DNA of 30,574 bases, from assembly GCA_035267185.1 (NCBI GenBank), contig DATFLY010000016.1, positions 1 through 30,574 of the forward strand. The letters are read 5' to 3'. The first letter of the stretch is position 1; each line of letters begins with the position of its first letter. Of this stretch, positions 7,244-15,635 are shown in pieces. The DNA is from JAUIBE01 sp035267185. GTDB lineage: Bacteria > Pseudomonadota > Gammaproteobacteria > Xanthomonadales > SZUA-36. Below the pieces are notes generated by a model that saw only the letters and a list, made by a program, of their open reading frames with translations, had not been told where the DNA came from and did not search any database. The translations under genes were made by a program, and so were the position numbers.

Positions 7244-9090
7244 CAGTTCAGTATCGCCGGATCCGGCATAAATGCAACGATCAGCCCGCCAGGGCCGAGG
7301 TGAACACCAAGAGCAGCACCCGCATCGCAAATATGGCAGGAATGTATGCGGTCATGCTGACGCAATATTGTACTGCGCATAGCTTCCGCTCCGCTCCGGT
7401 TACCCATGTGCGCCAACATGACCCGGTACATGGTTTGAGGATCCATTTTCCCGGCAGCCACCTTGCCAAGGGACTCGGCAGGTGACCGACGTCCGAAAAT
7501 CACACCCCCGGGTGACATCTCGCCTTTCTTGCTTGCAGTCAGAACAGGCAGGACTCGCAACCAGCCAGTGATGCGTTTTGCCCAGGCTGGCACCCGTCCG
7601 CCCCGAACGGCGTAACCCAGGTCCAGCGCAACGGCAAACACCCGGGTCCTGGGAATCAGTTCCTGGATCATGGCCACAATTTCATCTGAAGAGTAGCCCC
7701 GCCCTGCTGCTTCGGCTGCAGCCATGGCCAGCAATCCCTGGCCGCAGGTCGCATTGAGTGAGTCGATGACGTGCACGTTTCCATCTTTGAACTGGCTGGC
7801 AGCCTGGATGGCGGCACCGGTGGTGCCACTCAGGGCCTTTGAAAGGCCGATTGAAACCACGCTGTATCCATGACTTGTCAGTAAAGAATATTGCCGTGCA
7901 AAATCTCCAACCGGTGGCTGGGAAGTCAATGGCGCTTCGGTTGCCTCCGCCAGCATTTTCTGAAAAGTTTCAGGGTCGATTGAGACGCCATCCAGGAATT
8001 CCTGATCACCAAAACTCAATCGCACAGGCACCATGTGGATGCCCAGGCGATCAATCTCTTCTATCGGAATGTCTGCGCCTGAATCAGTCACCACCGCAGC
8101 GGTTCCCTGGTGGTTCAGCAGCCCATGCTGGCGTGACATATCGTCCGCTTTTTGTTGCCGGATTTCGCCGTAATTTCCAGCGGCCAGGAAAATTTCTCCC
8201 GGCGAATCGGTATGGACATGAATGCGCAGCCGGTTCCGACTTCCTGCCACCACCAGCGAACTGACGTCCATGCTTTCAAGCGATGCCATCACCGCTTCCC
8301 GGTCCAGTTCCTGACCTTCAATGACGCACTCTGTGCAAAAACGGTGCTGTCCAACCTCGAAGACTTCAGCACGTGCAGCGTTGTCATCGTTCAGGGATTC
8401 AGGCATTTCGTCCACGTGACCTTCCGTCACAAAAGCCCAGATGCCTTCAAGCAAATCAACAAAACCCTGGCCGCCAGCGTCCACAACGCCTGCTGCTTTG
8501 AGAGCAGGAAGCTGTTCAGGCGTATTGGCCAGTGAACGTTGTGCAGCCTTCAATCCGTTTTCCAAAACCACATGAATATCTGTCTGGCCCTGCTGAACCT
8601 GTCGTTGCAACTCGACAGAGAAGTCCTCAAGCACGGTTGGAAGCGTACCTGGTACAGGCTCCGACATGGCCTTCCATGCCGATTGACTGCCATTCGTGGA
8701 AGCCCTGGCGAGGGATTCAGCGGTCAGTAACTTACAGCCCTGGGCTGATTCCCGGATTCCCTGGAAATACTGCGCCATGATCGCGCCGGAATTTCCGCGA
8801 GCGCCGTCCAGCGCGGCCTCTGCGATACGGGCCAGCACATCATCAACGTCCTCAAAGCGATGTCCACCAACGGCATCCAGGATCGCCTTGAAGGTGAACG
8901 CCATATTGGTGCCGGTGTCGCCATCCGGCACAGGAAACACATTGATGCGATTGAGATACTCGCGTCGTTGAAAAAGATGCGTGATACCTGCGGTGAGCGC
9001 CCTGAGCAGTCTGGGTCCGTCCAGGTACGCGATGGCACTGTCCCTTTGCGCAGCTTTCTTTTTCTCGCGGTTCGGAATGCGATTTGGCAT
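7243..9090 (-). CDS. Fused fatty-acid kinase FakA-FakB (DAK2-DegV)
   Basis: This 615-aa protein joins two parts that are separate proteins in Firmicutes. Residues about 25-215 are a DAK2 kinase domain with the magnesium/ATP motif NVFPVPDGDTGTNM (50-63) and DAGGQGFVD (204-212). Residues about 245-320 resemble the FakA middle region (HVHTDSPGEIF). Residues about 331-615 are a DegV/FakB fatty-acid-binding domain with VTDSGADIP, TSQP (389-392) and LSGTTGAA (from 420). FakAB phosphorylates free fatty acids to acyl-phosphates. The stop overlaps the plsY start, linking production to use. No convincing ribosome site precedes the ATG at 9090. The domain calls are strong; fatty-acid kinase activity of the fusion is inferred. 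Confidence 0.88.
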   Translation of the reverse strand: MPNRIPNREKKKAAQRDSAIAYLDGPRLLRALTAGITHLFQRREYLNRINVFPVPDGDTGTNMAFTFKAILDAVGGHRFEDVDDVLARIAEAALDGARGNSGAIMAQYFQGIRESAQGCKLLTAESLARASTNGSQSAWKAMSEPVPGTLPTVLEDFSVELQRQVQQGQTDIHVVLENGLKAAQRSLANTPEQLPALKAAGVVDAGGQGFVDLLEGIWAFVTEGHVDEMPESLNDDNAARAEVFEVGQHRFCTECVIEGQELDREAVMASLESMDVSSLVVAGSRNRLRIHVHTDSPGEIFLAAGNYGEIRQQKADDMSRQHGLLNHQGTAAVVTDSGADIPIEEIDRLGIHMVPVRLSFGDQEFLDGVSIDPETFQKMLAEATEAPLTSQPPVGDFARQYSLLTSHGYSVVSIGLSKALSGTTGAAIQAASQFKDGNVHVIDSLNATCGQGLLAMAAAEAAGRGYSSDEIVAMIQELIPRTRVFAVALDLGYAVRGGRVPAWAKRITGWLRVLPVLTASKKGEMSPGGVIFGRRSPAESLGKVAAGKMDPQTMYRVMLAHMGNRSGAEAMRSTILRQHDRIHSCHICDAGAALGVHLGPGGLIVAFMPDPAILN

Positions 9091-9376
9091 GCGGGGATAA
9101 TAATGGAGTCAAACGCGTGATGCTCTAACCGGGCAAAAATCCCGTGGTAAAAATCTTTTTATGCAGAACGACCGGGCAGAAAAAACCACCAGGTGGCGAA
9201 ATTGACCTCATCAGCTGTTTCAGGTGAGGCTGATTCAGATCGGGGCGGTTTGGTCTGAAAACCTGATTGCCTCCCCAGGCCGTATATTTATTGGGCTTTG
9301 AACGACATGACTTCTGTCGCATGTGAAACTGGCACGGAAGCTGCATATTCTTTTGTGTAACCCTGGGAGGATAAAG
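9091..9376. other. Divergent intergenic region
   Basis: This 286-nt gap between the fakAB-plsY operon (minus) and the PspC gene (plus) must hold both promoters. I see an inverted repeat, ATCAGC to GCTGAT, around 9210-9235 with CCTCA/TGAGG inside it, and a TATATT at about 9284 that could be a -10, but no paired -35. No gene is evident. Confidence 0.35.
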
Positions 9377-9709
9377 ATGCGTAAAGACCAAACTTTTGAC
9401 AACATCAAAAATGCCCTCAATGGCAGGCCTGGCCAGCCAATCGTGTTTGGTGTGTGTAAGGCACTCGCCGCGCGATTTGAATGTGAGACCTGGATTACCC
9501 GGCTGACCGCCATCGTTGCCGGTGTTTTCTTTACGATTCCTGCATTGATCGGCTACGTGTTGCTGGGCCTGTTCCTCAAGGAGACAGAAGCTCGCACCAA
9601 GGGCTTCTTTTCGGGCCTGGGCGTGATGGCTCGCGAATGGACTGAGAAATGCAACGGGTCAGGCAGACGCGACTATCACTCAGACGGATACGATGGGGGC
9701 TATCGCTAG
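9377..9709 (+). CDS. PspC-domain membrane protein
   Basis: This 110-aa protein has a PspC domain at residues about 15-75: GQPIVFGVCKALAARF, then a hydrophobic stretch WITRLTAIVAGVFFTIPALIGYVLLGLFL that crosses the membrane, ending in LKE. PspC proteins respond to inner-membrane stress; in E. coli PspC acts with PspB on PspA. No pspA or pspB is adjacent, so it may be one of the many stand-alone PspC proteins. The C-terminal tail is short and rich in Asp, Tyr, Gly and Arg (DYHSDGYDGGYR). The ATG at 9377 has a good ribosome site (GGGAGGAT, 5 nt spacing). It faces the Kelch gene with only 7 nt between the stops. Confidence 0.85.
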   Translation: MRKDQTFDNIKNALNGRPGQPIVFGVCKALAARFECETWITRLTAIVAGVFFTIPALIGYVLLGLFLKETEARTKGFFSGLGVMAREWTEKCNGSGRRDYHSDGYDGGYR

Positions 9710-9716
9710 AATTCTG

Positions 9717-10799
9717 TCAGGGCTTGAAGCGAATCAGTTCCGAAGTGACTTTTTGTCCGGAGCGCATTCCGCCAACGATATAGAACCAGCCATCATGATG
9801 AAGCAGGCCACGGTGATCCATCGTGGCCACGCTCAGCTTCCCATGCTGTTCCCAGGCATCTGATTTGACGTTGTAGCTGAAAACATCAGCGACCGGCTCT
9901 GAAGGACGACCGTCGTAACCGATTCCGTTGAAGTTGTAGGGGTTATCTGAACCACCTGCAAACCAGATTCGACCTGAACCATCATGACCAGCAGCCATTC
10001 GGTAAAGAGGCAAACCCGGATGCGGATCAATTCGGCGCCAGTCGATTCGCCGGTGGTTTTCCTTGCTGATGATTCCCTTCCAGCATTCATCCGATGGCAG
10101 GAATTTGCGGGGCTGAGGTTCTGCCTGGTATTCAATACGAACGCCATCGCAAACCACAATGGTATCTTCTGCAATACCGCCGGCATGTCCGAACACCGGT
10201 GAACCCGGATACTGTGTGGCCTGCGTCCATTCACTGCTTTTCACATCCAGTACCTGCACGAGGTTTACATTACCAACATCGTGCCAGCCGCTGATCATGT
10301 AAATCCAGCGATCGTTATAGACACCCAGGACGGAGTCCTCAACGGGGATTGGCATGGTCGTAAAAGGAATCATTCGACCACTTTCCCGATCCATGCGAAA
10401 TACTTCCAGCGTGGACTCCTCGCTGCCATCACTGGCAACCGTGTAGCCTCCAAAAAGATACACATCACCATTCGCAGTAACAGCCGAGGACGCCAGACGA
10501 CCCTGTTCTCCCGGTACCGGATCAAGCTCACGCCATGTGCCTGAGCTGACATCTCCTGAAGCCGTGTATTGCATGGCCAGACTGCTTGCGTCCTTCCAGG
10601 TTTTACCGGATTCCAGGCCAAGGAAGCTGTAAATGCTGATGTCATTGCCACCTGCGAGCAGTGCAACGGAATTGTTCGCCATTGCAACCGGCATTTTTGG
10701 CAATTGCTCAACTTCAATCACATTCTGCCGATCCTGATCAGCAATCAAACCCGAACAAGCGAGAAGAACCATCAAGGCTGTAACAACGATGAGTTTCAA
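9717..10799 (-). CDS. Kelch-type beta-propeller lipoprotein
   Basis: This 360-aa protein has an N-terminal export signal ending in a lipobox-like LLAC (MKLIVVTALMVLLAC), so it is probably a periplasmic lipoprotein. The rest carries repeated Kelch units: a hydrophobic strand with paired glycines (VYLFGGYTVASDG, IYMISGW, IWFAGGSDN, FYIVGGMRSG) followed 15-25 residues on by a tryptophan block (GTWREL, SEWTQA, DAWEQHG). Kelch propellers bind ligands or act as carbohydrate epimerases or oxidases (NanM, galactose oxidase), but no catalytic signature is plain here. The gene overlaps the glutaredoxin-like gene upstream by 4 nt, so the two are co-translated. Function unknown. Confidence 0.75.
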   Translation of the reverse strand: MKLIVVTALMVLLACSGLIADQDRQNVIEVEQLPKMPVAMANNSVALLAGGNDISIYSFLGLESGKTWKDASSLAMQYTASGDVSSGTWRELDPVPGEQGRLASSAVTANGDVYLFGGYTVASDGSEESTLEVFRMDRESGRMIPFTTMPIPVEDSVLGVYNDRWIYMISGWHDVGNVNLVQVLDVKSSEWTQATQYPGSPVFGHAGGIAEDTIVVCDGVRIEYQAEPQPRKFLPSDECWKGIISKENHRRIDWRRIDPHPGLPLYRMAAGHDGSGRIWFAGGSDNPYNFNGIGYDGRPSEPVADVFSYNVKSDAWEQHGKLSVATMDHRGLLHHDGWFYIVGGMRSGQKVTSELIRFKP

Positions 10800-11092
10800 T
10801 TTTCCAGTTCCAGGAATGTGTTTAGCCGGTCGTCATCAAACGGCCAGAACAATTCTGCCTTGATATCGGCGCGATACAGGACCGGGATCCTGATGCCATA
10901 TCGACGAATCAGTTCCAGGTCCTGATCAATATTCTGAATCCGAAATTCATGATCATGGCCGGCCAGCAAATCCGCAGCCAGATTGCAGAGATGACAATCC
11001 GGACGCGAAAACAGCACCAGATCTGGTTTACTTGGGGAATCTGAATCCGGGTGAACGTTCATCATGAAGAAATCTTTGTTATCAGGACTCAT
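10796..11092 (-). CDS. Glutaredoxin-like thiol protein
   Basis: This 98-aa protein has a thioredoxin fold typical of the glutaredoxin-like DUF836 group. A first strand LVLFSRPDCHLCNLAADLL carries the CxxC redox pair (CHLC), then IQNIDQDLELIRRYGIRIPVLY supplies the cis-proline turn (IPVLY), and the last helix follows. Such proteins exchange disulfides in the cytosol; the partner is unknown. The gene overlaps the Kelch gene by 4 nt (ATGA). I kept the ATG at 11092, although later Met codons (residues 10 and 11) are equally close to the domain and neither has a clear ribosome site. It is divergent from sdaA. Confidence 0.78.
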   Translation of the reverse strand: MSPDNKDFFMMNVHPDSDSPSKPDLVLFSRPDCHLCNLAADLLAGHDHEFRIQNIDQDLELIRRYGIRIPVLYRADIKAELFWPFDDDRLNTFLELEN

Positions 11093-11139
11093 TGTGGCAG
11101 GTTAAACTGGCGCAATCGAGCATCCAGGCCTTATGCATT

Positions 11140-12513
11140 ATGTCCGTCAGCATCTTTGATCTTTTCAAAATAGGTATCGGCCCTTCCAGTTCGCACACGG
11201 TAGGCCCAATGAAAGCCGCACGGACTTTTGCATTGCGGCTCAGGGAGAACGGTGTGCTGGAATCGGTTGTAAAGGTACAGGCCGTGCTTTACGGCTCACT
11301 GGCCCATACCGGCAGGGGACATGGCACTGACAAGGCCGTGCTGTTGGGGCTTGGTGGTGAAATGCCCAACCAGATTGACCCTGACATCATTGAGAGCAAA
11401 TTGCAGGAAATTCGTGATTCCCGTTCAATATTGCTTGATGCCACGCATCCCATCAAATTTAACGAAAAAAACGACCTGAAATTCAACAAGCGAAAGCTTC
11501 TCCCCCTGCATCCGAATGGCATGCACTTTGAAGCGTTCGACGCTCAGGGTCAGTCACTGATGTTTCGTGAGTATTACTCGGTAGGTGGCGGATTTGTGGT
11601 CAACAAGGATGAAGCCACCGAAGACCGCATCGTAAAGGACACAACGAAACTCCCATATCCTTTCAGCACCGGCGATCAATTACTGGATATCTGCCAAAAA
11701 CACCAGGTCCGCATTGCTGATGTCATGATGGCCAACGAGGCGGTCTGGAGAGACAAGCAGGAAATTCGTGAGGGTTTGCTGAAAATATGGCAAGCCATGG
11801 AAGGGTGCATTGAACGGGGATTCAAACAGGAAGGCGTGCTTCCGGGCGGTCTCAAGGTTCAACGCAGAGCTCCCCGTTTGTATGCATCCCTGACAGCCCA
11901 GGAACCGAATGACGATCACTTGTCCCCGCTCGACTGGGTCAACCTGTTTGCGCTTGCCGTGAACGAGGAAAATGCAGCGGGTGGGCGCGTCGTTACCGCA
12001 CCGACCAATGGTGCTGCGGGCATCATTCCGGCGGTCATCCGTTACTACCGCAAGTTCATCAAGGGCGCTGACGATGATGGCACCATCGAGTTTTTGCTGA
12101 CCGCCGGCGCCATCGGAATCCTCTACATGACCAACGCTTCGATCTCCGGTGCTGAAGTCGGTTGCCAGGGAGAAGTTGGTGTGGCTTGCTCGATGGCAGC
12201 CGGTGGACTGGTCGCAGCGATGGGCGGCAACATGTCGCAGGTTGAGAACGCTGCAGAAATTGGAATGGAACACAATCTTGGCCTGACCTGCGACCCGGTT
12301 GGTGGCCTGGTCCAGATACCCTGCATCGAACGAAACGCCATGGGCGCGGTCAAGGCCATTAATGCACAACGCATGGCTTTCAGGGGCGATGGTAAACACC
12401 ACGTCTCACTGGACAAGGTGATCAAGACCATGCGCGACACCGGTGCAGACATGAAAGCACACTACAAGGAAACATCCAGGGGTGGCCTGGCGGTGAACGT
12501 AATCGAATGCTGA
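11140..12513 (+). CDS. sdaA: L-serine ammonia-lyase (iron-sulfur type)
   Basis: It deaminates L-serine to pyruvate and ammonia with a 4Fe-4S cluster. The 457-aa single-chain form has the beta domain opening SIFDLFKIGIGPSSSHTVGP, then GSLAHTGRGHGTDKAVLLGL, and the catalytic alpha domain with TAPTNGAAGIIPAVIRYY, GCQGEVGVACSMAAGG and GLTCDPVGGLVQIPC. The cysteines in the last two blocks match the cluster ligands of the family. The length is close to E. coli SdaA (454 aa). I chose the ATG at 11140 because the conserved N-terminus begins there; an upstream ATG at 11092 adds 16 residues that overlap the divergent gene. It stands alone, with a 273-nt gap after it. Confidence 0.95.
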   Translation: MSVSIFDLFKIGIGPSSSHTVGPMKAARTFALRLRENGVLESVVKVQAVLYGSLAHTGRGHGTDKAVLLGLGGEMPNQIDPDIIESKLQEIRDSRSILLDATHPIKFNEKNDLKFNKRKLLPLHPNGMHFEAFDAQGQSLMFREYYSVGGGFVVNKDEATEDRIVKDTTKLPYPFSTGDQLLDICQKHQVRIADVMMANEAVWRDKQEIREGLLKIWQAMEGCIERGFKQEGVLPGGLKVQRRAPRLYASLTAQEPNDDHLSPLDWVNLFALAVNEENAAGGRVVTAPTNGAAGIIPAVIRYYRKFIKGADDDGTIEFLLTAGAIGILYMTNASISGAEVGCQGEVGVACSMAAGGLVAAMGGNMSQVENAAEIGMEHNLGLTCDPVGGLVQIPCIERNAMGAVKAINAQRMAFRGDGKHHVSLDKVIKTMRDTGADMKAHYKETSRGGLAVNVIEC

Positions 12514-12555
12514 TAAATGAGCAAGATGGGTCATCCGCGACCCACTTGCATCTCA

Positions 12556-12616
12556 CCTTTGAAAAGCGCGGTTTTCAAAGGCTCGCGGACCATGTCCGTT
12601 GGCACATCCATGTGCC
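12556..12616 (+). repeat. Array of three perfect hairpins after sdaA
   Basis: CCTTTGAAAA/TTTTCAAAGG (12556-12565/12572-12581, 10 bp, 6-nt loop), CGGAC-CAT-GTCCG (12586-12598) and GGCACAT-CC-ATGTGCC (12601-12616) follow one another with almost no spacing. The rest of the gap 12514-12786 shows no convincing gene. The order, an AT-rich hairpin, a GGAC hairpin and a hairpin with CATCCATG (CATGGATG on the other strand) at its tip, resembles the array at 4094-4168. It could be a REP-like element and could also end sdaA transcripts, although no T-run follows. Confidence 0.7.
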
Positions 12617-12786
12617 AGGTGTTCTTTTGGAGCTCACAATAATCGTGCGTGTCTGGCTGCAACATACAATGATATTTACCAGCAGCGCTGGAGTGGAGAC
12701 CAATTGTCGGAATAAAATTTGGACAAGATGATTCAAGACAAGGGAATCAAACCACCTGATAAGGGGTCTATTCGAAAAGGACTTCG

Positions 12787-13749
12787 ATGCTGAACAGAAT
12801 ATTCAAAACACTCCTGGCCTGCGTTTTACTTGCTGCCGTTGCATTCAGCAGCGGCCAGTGGCTGTTCGCGGACAACATCTACAAGTTCCAGGACAAGGAT
12901 GGCAACTGGCATTTCACCGATCGGCTACCGAAAGACCAGCAGGATTTCGACACCGTATTCATGGAGCGCGATCCGGAGCCCAGGATTGTGCTGCGACAGG
13001 ATGGCCCACAAAGAAACCCCGTGTACACCCTGCAAAACAAATTCTGGGGTCCGGTTGAGATAGAGATGAGTCTCAGCGAAGGCAGCAACGTGCTGACAGA
13101 GCCCGAGCTGCCACTGCGCATCGTTCTTGGTCCGCAGGAACAAGAAGCAGTACTTGGCATTGGCGCGCTGAATCCACGCCAGGCTTTCAGCTACAAGCTT
13201 CATTACCGGTGGGCGCCCGGAAAACCCAATCCCCTGCCTGTTTCCGGCCTGATCATGCAACCGCCTTTTGCAGCGGGCGAGTCATACCCGATCAGCCAGG
13301 GTTTCAACGGCAAGACGACCCACATCGGTGAAGACAGCCGTTACGCAGTTGATATCGTCATGCCGGTGGGCACCCCGGTGCTTGCGGCTCGCGCCGGAAC
13401 CGTGATGGATGTCGAAGAAGACTTCAATGAAGGCGGCATCGATAAGGATTCCCTGATGCAGCGCGCTAACCGGGTTCTGATCCTTCATGACGATGGGACC
13501 ATGGCCGTTTATGCACACATCGATCTGGCCAGCGTCAACGTACGACCCGGGCTGCACGTCAGGGCCGGCCGCCAGATTGCAAGATCAGGAAACACCGGTT
13601 TCAGCACCGGCCCTCACCTCCATTTTGCTGTGCAACAAAACATCGGCATGGAAGTGGTGTCGCTGCCCTTCAAATTTGCCCGTCCGGACGGAAACCCAGA
13701 AGCGCCGACTGAGCGCGAATTCCTTGAGGGGACTCTGCCGAAACGCTAG
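12787..13749 (+). CDS. M23 (LytM-type) peptidase with DUF4124 domain
   Basis: This 320-aa exported protein has a signal peptide (residues about 1-28, core LLACVLLAAVAF), then a DUF4124-like segment (IYKFQDKDGNWHFTDRLP), a beta-rich middle, and an M23 domain at about 165-310. The zinc-site motifs are present: H in THIGEDSRYAVDI with the aspartate of the same motif, YAHI, and HLHF. Such enzymes cut peptidoglycan cross-bridges in the periplasm, or activate amidases when degenerate; here the ligands look intact, so activity is likely. A ribosome site (AAAAGGA) precedes the ATG. It is a single gene. The short hairpin after the stop lacks a T-run. Confidence 0.88.
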   Translation: MLNRIFKTLLACVLLAAVAFSSGQWLFADNIYKFQDKDGNWHFTDRLPKDQQDFDTVFMERDPEPRIVLRQDGPQRNPVYTLQNKFWGPVEIEMSLSEGSNVLTEPELPLRIVLGPQEQEAVLGIGALNPRQAFSYKLHYRWAPGKPNPLPVSGLIMQPPFAAGESYPISQGFNGKTTHIGEDSRYAVDIVMPVGTPVLAARAGTVMDVEEDFNEGGIDKDSLMQRANRVLILHDDGTMAVYAHIDLASVNVRPGLHVRAGRQIARSGNTGFSTGPHLHFAVQQNIGMEVVSLPFKFARPDGNPEAPTEREFLEGTLPKR

Positions 13750-13761
13750 GAAGAGTCAGGA

Positions 13762-13776
13762 GGCGCGCCACGCGCC
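13762..13776. terminator. Short GC hairpin after the M23 gene
   Basis: GGCGCG-CCA-CGCGCC forms a 6-bp stem 12 nt after the stop. No T-run follows, so it is at best a weak or Rho-assisted terminator. Confidence 0.25.
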
Positions 13777-13867
13777 CTGTCATCGAACATTTCCGGCAAG
13801 CCACCCACGCGACCAATTCCGACCGGTCTGATAAACTGGCGCGCTTTTTTAATTTACTGATTGACCT

Positions 13868-15478
13868 ATGTCGGATTCAAATACCAAAAGTCTGAAAACA
13901 CAAGTCGCCCGGCGGCGGACGTTTGCCATCATCTCTCATCCGGATGCGGGTAAAACAACGCTGACGGAGAAACTGCTGTTGTTTGGCGGCGCCATCCAGA
14001 TGGCTGGTGCAGTCAAGTCTAAGAAGGCAGCCCGCCACGCCACATCCGACTGGATGAAGATGGAGCAGGAGCGCGGAATTTCAGTCACCAGTTCTGTGAT
14101 GCAATTCAACTACAAGGACCGTGTTGTCAACCTTCTGGACACCCCGGGCCATGCTGATTTTGGTGAAGATACTTACCGAACGCTGACCGCTGTCGACTCG
14201 GCACTAATGGTGATCGACTGCGCCAAGGGCGTCGAAGATCGAACCGTAAGATTGATGGAAATCTGTCGAATGCGCGACACACCGATTTTCACCTTCATCA
14301 ACAAGCTCGACCGCGAAGGTCGCGACCCAATGGAGCTCCTGGATGAGGTGGAGTCTGTGCTCGGCATCCAGTGCGCACCCATTACCTGGCCGATCGGTAT
14401 GGGCAGTCGCCTCAAAGGCGTTTATCACCTGCTTGAAGACCAGGTCCAGCTGTATGAATCGGGCAAAAACTATGTCACGCAGGAAGCTGAAATCATCGAG
14501 GGCATTGATAACCCCTTGCTGGAGGAACGGCTGGGCGACTGGGCACATGAACTGAGGGAAGAGATTGAACTGGTCCAGGGCGCAAGCCATACCTTTGACC
14601 AGGAAGCCTACCTTGCCGGTCTGCAAACACCTGTATTTTTCGGTTCAGCCATCAACAACTTCGGTGTCACGCCATTGCTTGATGCTTTTGTTGAGAATGC
14701 GCCGGCGCCCACCACGCGTGAAACGCTTGGCCGCACTGTACAAGCAGATGAGCCGAAGCTGACTGGATTCATTTTCAAGATTCAGGCCAATATGGACCCT
14801 GCCCACCGCGACCGCGTGGCCTTTATGCGCATTTGTTCGGGAAAATTCACAGCTGGAATGAAGATGCACCATGTTCGCCTGAAGAAGGAAGTCAAGGCTG
14901 CCAACGCGCTGACGTTTATGGCGCAGGATCGAGGCCAGGTGGAAACCGCATGGGCAGGTGACATTGTCGGCCTGCATAACCACGGAACCATCAGCATTGG
15001 TGATACTTTCACAGAAGGAGAGTCTCTCCAGTTCACCGGCATTCCGAATTTCGCGCCCGAGCTATTTCAGCGTGCTCGATTGCGTGACCCGCTCAAACTC
15101 AAGCAACTCCAGAAGGGTCTGGAGCAATTATCAGAAGAAGGCGCAACCCAGTTTTTCCGGCCAACACTGAGCAATGACCTGATCCTGGGCGCGGTGGGTG
15201 TTCTTCAGTTTGATGTGGTCGCCTATCGCCTCAAAAACGAATACAAGGTAGATGCGATATTCGAGAAAGTGAACATCGTCACAGCTCGCTGGGTTCGCGG
15301 CGATGACAGGAAAATGCTGGCTGATTTCGAATCCCAGCTTGCCCCGAATGTGGCTTATGATGCTGCCGGTAAGCTTGTCTACCTCGCACCCACCATGGTC
15401 AACCTGCAGCTCACTGAAGAGCGCTGGCCGGACCTGACCTTTGCCAAGACACGCGAAACAACCATCTTCGCTGAATAA
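13868..15478 (+). CDS. prfC: Peptide chain release factor 3
   Basis: RF3 is the GTPase that recycles RF1 and RF2 from the ribosome after termination. The 536-aa protein (E. coli 529) has G1 ISHPDAGKTTLTE at residues 22-34, the RF3-specific stretch FGGAIQMAGAVK, the switch region with QERGISVTSSV, G3 DTPGHADF and G4 NKLDREGRD. Domains II and III follow, with IPNFAPELFQRARLRDP and the C-terminal GAVGVLQFDVV block. The Gly-Ala-Val and GISVTSS signatures separate RF3 from EF-G. The ATG at 13868 has no clear Shine-Dalgarno. A structured stretch follows the stop, and the MATE gene starts 157 nt on. Confidence 0.97.
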   Translation: MSDSNTKSLKTQVARRRTFAIISHPDAGKTTLTEKLLLFGGAIQMAGAVKSKKAARHATSDWMKMEQERGISVTSSVMQFNYKDRVVNLLDTPGHADFGEDTYRTLTAVDSALMVIDCAKGVEDRTVRLMEICRMRDTPIFTFINKLDREGRDPMELLDEVESVLGIQCAPITWPIGMGSRLKGVYHLLEDQVQLYESGKNYVTQEAEIIEGIDNPLLEERLGDWAHELREEIELVQGASHTFDQEAYLAGLQTPVFFGSAINNFGVTPLLDAFVENAPAPTTRETLGRTVQADEPKLTGFIFKIQANMDPAHRDRVAFMRICSGKFTAGMKMHHVRLKKEVKAANALTFMAQDRGQVETAWAGDIVGLHNHGTISIGDTFTEGESLQFTGIPNFAPELFQRARLRDPLKLKQLQKGLEQLSEEGATQFFRPTLSNDLILGAVGVLQFDVVAYRLKNEYKVDAIFEKVNIVTARWVRGDDRKMLADFESQLAPNVAYDAAGKLVYLAPTMVNLQLTEERWPDLTFAKTRETTIFAE

Positions 15479-15550
15479 GAAAGGAGTCAGAGTCCTTTGT
15501 CGCCAGGGCCCTTTTTGGAAGAGGTCGCTACGACATCAGACGAAGACTGG

Positions 15551-15576
15551 CAAAAAAGGCGCAAAGCCCCTTTTTG
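15551..15576 (+). terminator. Possible prfC terminator
   Basis: AAAAAGG (15553-15559) pairs with CCTTTTT (15569-15575) around a 9-nt loop, giving a stem that ends in a T-run. A second symmetric motif, AAAGGA-gtcagag-TCCTTT (15480-15498), begins 2 nt after the prfC stop, and a CCCTTTTTGG stretch lies between the two. The rest of 15479-15635 holds no gene. Confidence 0.4.
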
Positions 15577-15635
15577 ACACAGTCGCCACAAAATGAGACG
15601 CGCATGAACAGAATCGATGAAAGGCGTAAAAACGG

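Noticed and set aside
11680..12402. 240-codon open frame on the minus strand inside sdaA
   Set aside because: It lies wholly antisense to a strongly conserved enzyme gene and its translation has no recognisable domain. It is a shadow of codon bias.
12507..12731. 74-codon plus-strand frame after sdaA
   Set aside because: It runs through three perfect hairpins, has no ribosome site and its translation looks random.
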